From the NCBI GenBank assembly GCA_024305405.1, contig JAKNDB010000053.1, positions 372,001-436,000 on the forward strand: a stretch of 64,000 bases of DNA, given 5' to 3'. Position numbers and translations under genes: made by a program. Shown here in pieces: positions 58,166 through 64,000 of this stretch. The notes under the pieces were generated by a model. It was not told where the DNA came from. It was given only the letters and a program-made list of their open reading frames with translations, and made no database searches. The number at the start of each line of letters is the position of its first letter. Within the stretch, counting starts at the first letter, position 1. The stretch is from Dirofilaria immitis. Its lineage: Eukaryota; Nematoda; Chromadorea; Rhabditida; Onchocercidae.

Positions 58166-59459
58166 ACGTTGTTGTTAATGATAATGATAGATCGATCTAT
58201 AGATGTATCCCATTATCATAACAATAATCGGCTGCATATATTTTGATTATGTTAATTAATCAGAAAAGAAAAGTAATATATTTGATATTTATTAATTTAA
58301 TACCGGAATAACGGATACCAGTTTTATTATTTCAAATTTATTTTCCTATTTTAATTCCCATAATAATTGTTTTTTTTCTATTTATTTATTTATTTTTTTA
58401 ACCTCTCAATGTAAAAATATATTTTTAATCGAATTATTATTTATTATAAAATAATTGCCAACGAATTGATCAAATTAATCAATCAATCAATCAAATATAA
58501 ACAACGAAATTTGGATCAAACTTGTTTTTAAACATTAACACCATCCATCTATCTATCTATCTGTATGTATCAATTCTTGTTTTGGGTATATGAAAATTGA
58601 TATGCTTGATGAATCATATCAGCATTTATATATATATATATATATTCTCTTTCCATATTCATACTATTACTATATTAAACATTTCAACTTCATTCGAATA
58701 ATTCTCTTCTCTTTTAGCAATATTATTTGCTTATCAAAATTATTTTTTATCTATCATAAAATTCACATATTTTACTTTTGTATTATCAGTAATCATTTTC
58801 TCTTATCACCATCTATCAATATTCTCTTATCACAATCCAACAATAAAATAGTTTTGCAATTTACATGAATGCGTAATTATCTCTTATACTTATTGATTAG
58901 TTATAAGATTGGATGAAAGAAAATGTTATCAAATATTTTATCTATTCATTGCTTCTATTGAACGATAGGAGTTACAATAATTATTTTAAATAATCAATAT
59001 TTATCAATTAAATAATACTTATAATGATAAGCAGTTATTATCATGATAAGTAGTATGTTTACTGAGATATTAGTAATCACTATGTAATTATTATTGCTTT
59101 TATGATGGAAATTTTAAGAAATTTAAAAAAAAAAAAGAATTTTAAACATAAATCCAAGGTCAATTGATTGCAATCATTTGATTCAAATTCATTGACAACT
59201 TAATTATTTCAAATTTATTTTTTCCAATTTATTTGATATCAAATATATTTCTGAATAAGAAAAAATAAAAAAATTTAATTTATATAAATTATATTCAAAG
59301 AATAGAAAGTTTTTCGTTTTTAATCAAAAAATTTATTTAATATTTATACTTTAAATAAAAATATTAATTTCAAATATTTTATATATTAAAAAAAATGCAA
59401 AATTTATGAAAATATAATTTTATAATTTTAAATTTGCATTTTATTAAATTAAGTTAATT

Positions 59460-59540
59460 TTATTTATGTAATAAGCGTAATTTATTAATTTTATACGTAA
59501 TAAGCGTAATTTATTAATTTTATACGTAATAAGCGTAATA
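59460..59540. repeat. 29-bp tandem repeat, about three copies
   Basis: GTAATAAGCGTAAT recurs at 59468, 59497 and 59526 with TTATTAATTTTATAC between. Confidence 0.85.
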
Positions 59541-60287
59541 TGTGGAAAATGATAAAATAAGAAAATAATATATTTATGATATACATCATTTTAATTCGCA
59601 TTATAAATGTTAAACAGGTATCAATATACGACTTGTCATTATAGAAGAACGAATGATATGATGGTAATATTCGATCTGATTGTTGCATTATATAATCAAT
59701 GACCTTGATAATGAGACAACAATGATGAGCGATCATTTGATGCCAAATTTGTCAACTAAATATTTCTTACAATATCGTTCATTGACTTTCGATTTATTAT
59801 TATAGACAAATATTGTAAGAAACATCTCATCTTTCTATCATTGTTATCAGTGATCATTATATCGATTAACTTTTTTTTTTGCTTGCATGCTTATCAGTTC
59901 GCACTAGTAATTCTATCAATATTTAATCATACCTATATCTATCATTATGTTTCGTCATAGCCCATTTCAGTAATACAATTCCTCGGAAAGATATTGCAAT
60001 ACAATCTGAAATTATCAGCTTATCAATTACATTTACAAAATCAGTATCAGTACTCTTAATCTTATGCTAATATTGCCATTTTATGGATACCAATCAACGA
60101 TTAATCAATGATGAATTGAATTCCTATTTCAATAAGTAAATTTTACGAAATAATAATTAAATAATAAATAATAATAATAATTGTAATAAAAATGATTATT
60201 TTGTTTTTAATTAATTAATCGATTATTTTATTAAATATTATTAAAATTACAAATTCAATTAAAAATAATTATATTTAATTTTTTTAG

Positions 60288-63200
60288 TTGCATAAATCGA
60301 CATAATGGATCAGCGATGAATTTAAACGGAGTACGTTCAACAATTAATGCATGTAATTCAAATTTAAATATATCAAATAAAAATTGGAATTGGAATGAAA
60401 TGAATAATACCAAAATTAATGGTAATGTTATTATGAGACCTAAAAAGGTTAGAAAATAAAACAAATACAAAATTATTAAAATTTTCCTTAATTAATTTAT
60501 TAAATTTGTTTGTTTAAATTAAATGAAATCTCTTATTTATTTATTTGTTTGTTTGTTTGTTTGTTTCTATACAATAAAATTTTTGCTTATTTAGTTTAAA
60601 AAAAATGATTTATTTTTCATCAATATAAATAATCAATTATTGTTTTTATCAAAATTAATGAATAATTTTGTTTACAAATTTGCAAACTTGATTATTTTGC
60701 AAAAATAAATTTATTATTGATAAGTAACATTTATCAATGTTGCTGATAAACAACATTTAGCACTATATAATTTTGGAATAATTTTTAATTTCATTTATAA
60801 ATTTATTTTTGCATTATTTTTTTGCTGGAACAATTAATATTGTTGTTTATTTTTCTTTTTGATAATAATATAAACAACTTTTTTTTAGTTAAAAGATGTT
60901 CAAGAGAAGCAACAGCAAAAGATGATAAGATATCGACCGTTAAGTACGGCTAATTCATGTGCATCATCACTTGGTACAATATTATCATTATTTTCTTAAA
61001 TATTTTAAAATCAGTTAAGAAATTAAAAATGATAAAAAGTGATAATTTAAACATTTTATGGCAGGAAAAATGATTAATTTATCAATTTGATAACGAAATA
61101 GTAAATAATAATTTCTTTTTTACGAAACAAATAATCAATAAGAAAGGCATAAATGATAATTCATCGAAAAATAATTAATAAAAATAAAACTTTGGACGAA
61201 AATGAAAAACAAACTTATCTCTTCTAAATAGCATTACTTTTACTAACACTAGCAAAATATTATAAAGTATTATGGTATTATTTAAGTTCAATTTTAATCG
61301 AAATTGAATTATTACTGTAACTGATAACTTTTAACAATTAACTTTCAAAACATTAATATTTATATTCGATTGATTTGTATTGTTATGTATGAATGATAAT
61401 ATTATTGGTAATATTGGTAGATTTTTATTCGGTAGATTTTACCGTAATTTTAGTATTGAAAATAAAAAATATAATACTAATATTACTGTATCAATTATAC
61501 ATATATAATATTACTATTTTTAAATCATAAAGTTCTAATTCTAAATTCATTGTCGATTGATTTTTTTCTGATTTTATTCCTTAATATTATCTGAACAACC
61601 TAAATTTAATGATAATAATAACTAAATTTATTTTTGCTAGAATATTCGAAAATATAACTTAAATTTAGCCTCATCCGGTATGACCGATATCAGATGGCGT
61701 AATTCACGTGTTTCACCATGTTCATCGGTATCAACCAATTGCCAATTTATTCAGGAATCGCCTAAAATGGTTCATTAGATTTCTATTTTTAGAAATATTT
61801 GAATCGATAAAAAATCAATAATTGAAATTATAATATATTTAGCAATTCACTAAAAACATTAATGAAATCTTAGCAATAGCATAATGATTATTAATTTTAA
61901 ACTTTATTCAATGCACATAAAAGCATAGTATCCGTTGAAGGAAGTAATTAATAACTTGAATATAAATAAATACATATCCATTCATAGGAGTAATACTTCA
62001 AAATTTAATTTACTTTTAATTAGTATAAAATGCAAATTAAAATTTATACGACTAAATCAATATCGTTCTTAATGATATTCTTAATTAAAGTAAGCGCTAG
62101 AAAAATACCTGACAAATTGATGATTTAATATCTTCTTGAAATACCTAACAGATTGATGGTCTAATATCTTCTTGAAATACCTAACAGATTGATGATCTAA
62201 TATCTTCTTGAAATACCTAACAGATTGATGATCTAATATCTTCTTGAAATACCTAACAGATTGTTGATCTAATATCTTCTTGAAATACCTAACAGATTGA
62301 TGATTTAATATCTTCTTGAAATGCTTGGCATCTTAAAATATTTTTGTTCATTTATTTAATTCTCTATTTCCTTTTATTTCTAATATTATTTAAATATCCA
62401 AGCATATATGATAATGCTGAATTTTAGTGGAAATATGAAGGATATTTGGATGAGGAAAAAGCAATCATAAATCGTGGCCTAGAAAATGCCAATCGATTAA
62501 CTTCATGGTACTTGGAACGTTTGAAAAGTATAGAAAAACGGACAAGTTTATTAGATCGAGGATTGGTACCTATTGTTAGTAAATATGATGCTTTTGTTTT
62601 TTTTTCGATTTCGAAATTAAAAATATTTTCTGAAATTTGTTTTTTGTTAATATAAAAAGGATAAAAGAAAATGCTGAAAATATTGTTTATTAAATTTTTT
62701 TAATGTGATAAATTATATTTTCAATTAAAATAAAATTAATAAAATTTTGACAATTGTTATTTTAGGATATTTTTAATTTTTATTTTATAAATAAATTTAA
62801 TGAAATTTCGTTCCATTCATTTCAAATTTTTGATTTCTTTCTTTTATTTTTTTATTTTGCAAATTGATATAATTTATTTTTTGAATAAATTTACTTCAAT
62901 GATACAATAATTGTTAATATATATTTTTGTACAATATGATAAAATTATTTTAAATTATCATTACGAATAATTAACAACTGATTACTATTTCTTCTTCATT
63001 TTTTTATTTATTCTCGAAGGAATAACAATCATCGAGAATATTATATTTTATGTCTTAGTTGCTTATTATTTATTTGCTTATTTATCCATTGCTTACTTAA
63101 TATATTTACCTGCTAATTAGTCGAAGTTCATTAATTATACTTGTTTCATTTTTGTTTATTCTCGAAGGAACAACAATCATCGAGAATACTATATTTAATG

Positions 63201-63418
63201 TCTTAGTTGTTTATTATTTATTTATTTCTCGTTTATTTATCCATTGCTTACTTGTTACCTTTACTTGCTAATTAGTTGAAGTTCATTAATTAAAGGATGA
63301 AGCTGTACATGAAGAAAAATTAAACTATCTTCGTGCTCATATCGCCGAAATTAATAGACGAATAGCATCATTAATGGAAAGTAGTGATCGTTCATTTCCA
63401 ACACATTCTAATTTACAG
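60288..63418 (+). CDS. APC/SAPCD-like coiled-coil protein, 5' part only
   Basis: Five exons with consistent phases: 60288-60447, 60889-60973, 61669-61769, 62428-62565, 63296-63418. The last ends at a GT donor, so the gene continues off the right edge. The first in-frame ATG is within exon 1 (MNLNGVRSTINACN), but the frame is open back to the acceptor, so an earlier exon may exist. N-terminal exons are Asn- then Ser-rich (RYRPLSTANSCASSL, NSRVSPCSSVSTNCQF). Exons 4-5 encode WKYEGYLDEEKAIINRGLEN, TSWYLERLKSIEKR and HEEKLNYLRAHIAEINRRIA, a charged coiled coil. The GYL..E+......WY..L....KR pattern and the Ser-rich lead-in resemble the APC segment just before its ARM repeats, and also the suppressor-APC domain of SAPCD proteins. 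The ARM repeats that would separate these lie outside the window. Confidence 0.6.
62104..62335. repeat. 36-bp minisatellite, about six copies, in intron 3 of the APC/SAPCD-like gene
   Basis: AATACCT recurs at 62104, 62140, 62176, 62212, 62248 and 62284, a strict 36-bp period with unit words CTAACAGATTGATGATCTAA and TATCTTCTTGA. Copies are nearly identical, and the last decays into ATGCTTGGCA. Confidence 0.95.
62993..63295. repeat. Tandem duplication, about 148-bp period, ending at an exon boundary
   Basis: TTCTCGAAGGAA.AACAATCA occurs at 63011 and 63159; both copies continue through ATGTCTTAGTTG, TTTATCCATTGCTTACTT, TGCTAATTAGT.GAAGTTC and ATTAATTA. The second copy ends exactly at the acceptor of exon 5 (63295). 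Confidence 0.85.
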
Positions 63419-64000
63419 GTTTTTTTTTTTCGATTCATTCTGTTACCTTTTTTCGGATTATAATAAAATGCTAAAATTAATTTTTAATTATTTCCAATTT
63501 ATATTAATTATAATTAGTAAATAAATTAATATTTAAATTTATGTACAAAAATGATTTATATTATATATTTAAAAAATAAAAAATTGAAAATTTAACTTTG
63601 AAAATGATTATAAGAATTTATTAACTTAAAAGAATATGTATATGTAATTAAAATGAACAGAATTTTTTTTTTTTGCAACCAATATATTCTTATTGAAAAG
63701 ATCAAAGCATTGATTCATTATTCTCGAATTATTTGCTATCAAAAACAAAGTTAAATTAGATATCAGACAAATAATCATTTCTCAAAAATTCAAATTATAA
63801 ATACAAATTAATTCCAATCAATCAATTTCCAATCAATTAATCTATCTATCTATCTTTGTTTGAAGTTTGAAGTTAATTCATTTTTGATAATAATGATAAT
63901 AGTATAGTCAGGTCTTTTAAAATATCACTATATTATCCTATGATATGTTACATGATTAATTAATTAGCTTAATTAAACTTTATTTTTATATGCCATATGT
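63419..64000. other. Intron at right edge of the APC/SAPCD-like gene
   Basis: Starts with the GT donor after ACATTCTAATTTACAG. AT-rich, with a short (ATCT)n run near 63842. No acceptor followed by convincing coding sequence appears before the window ends. Confidence 0.55.

Larger units (their letters stand above)
47963..60287. other. Very AT-rich intergenic DNA downstream of TRIP12
   Basis: About 12.3 kb without a coding exon that I can support. The stretch from about 51,600 to 55,500 and again around 56,600-60,280 is almost entirely A and T, with repeated AATTAAAT/TTATCATT words. It contains triplet arrays (50221, 51511, 55266), a CATT array, a GT/TATG tract at 55,722-56,050, and the tandem repeats listed separately. 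Open frames here are low-complexity (poly Tyr, Ile, Asn) and look fortuitous. Confidence 0.65.

Noticed and set aside
62104..62335. Regular 36-bp repeat that might suggest a CRISPR array
   Set aside because: Repeats are directly abutting with no unique spacers, in an intron of a eukaryotic gene.

Overview
This window is nuclear DNA from a nematode, most likely a clade III parasite of filarial type. The coding exons are clearly metazoan and closest to C. elegans families (LAF-1/DDX3). Introns have GT...AG ends and TTTNAG-like acceptors, the non-coding DNA is very AT-rich and full of simple repeats, and two start codons lie only 7 and 11 nt after an acceptor-like AG, as expected for spliced-leader trans-splicing. 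'Nematode' is well supported; 'filarial' is inference.

Layout: (1) 1-2529, minus: five exons of a MOSPD1/3-type tail-anchored MSP-domain protein, C-terminus off the left edge. (2) 2530-7704: AT-rich intergenic DNA with purine and CA microsatellites. (3) 7705-15595, minus: a 13-exon DEAD-box RNA helicase of the DDX3/LAF-1 family, about 753 residues, with the conserved helicase motifs and a five-residue terminal coding exon. (4) 15609-24460: a nearly 9 kb divergent intergenic region with many microsatellite families. (5) 24468-47644, plus: a TRIP12-type HECT E3 ubiquitin ligase with 40 core exons (about 1,980 residues) plus candidate cassette exons; ARM-like repeats, a WWE domain and a HECT domain with its catalytic cysteine are present. 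(6) 47645-60287: 12.6 kb of extremely AT-rich intergenic DNA with tandem repeats. (7) 60288-63418, plus: five exons from the 5' part of a Ser/Asn-rich coiled-coil protein resembling the N-terminal region of APC (APR-1) or the SAPCD proteins, running off the right edge.

The genes do not form an operon: spacings are 5-13 kb and the two large genes are divergent. They serve different processes: ER membrane contact, mRNA translation and RNP granules, ubiquitin ligation, and possibly Wnt or cortical scaffolding.

Two observations stand out. First, TRIP12 exons 8 and 12 joined directly give a protein collinear with vertebrate TRIP12, yet the 5.9 kb between them holds three good and three weaker candidate exons. 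All are phase 1 to phase 1 with lengths divisible by three, so they may be an array of optional exons placed just before the ARM region. Second, the three conserved genes carry eight single-base frame breaks, mostly in short homopolymers, with clear coding on both sides. This looks like uncorrected sequencing or assembly indels rather than gene decay.
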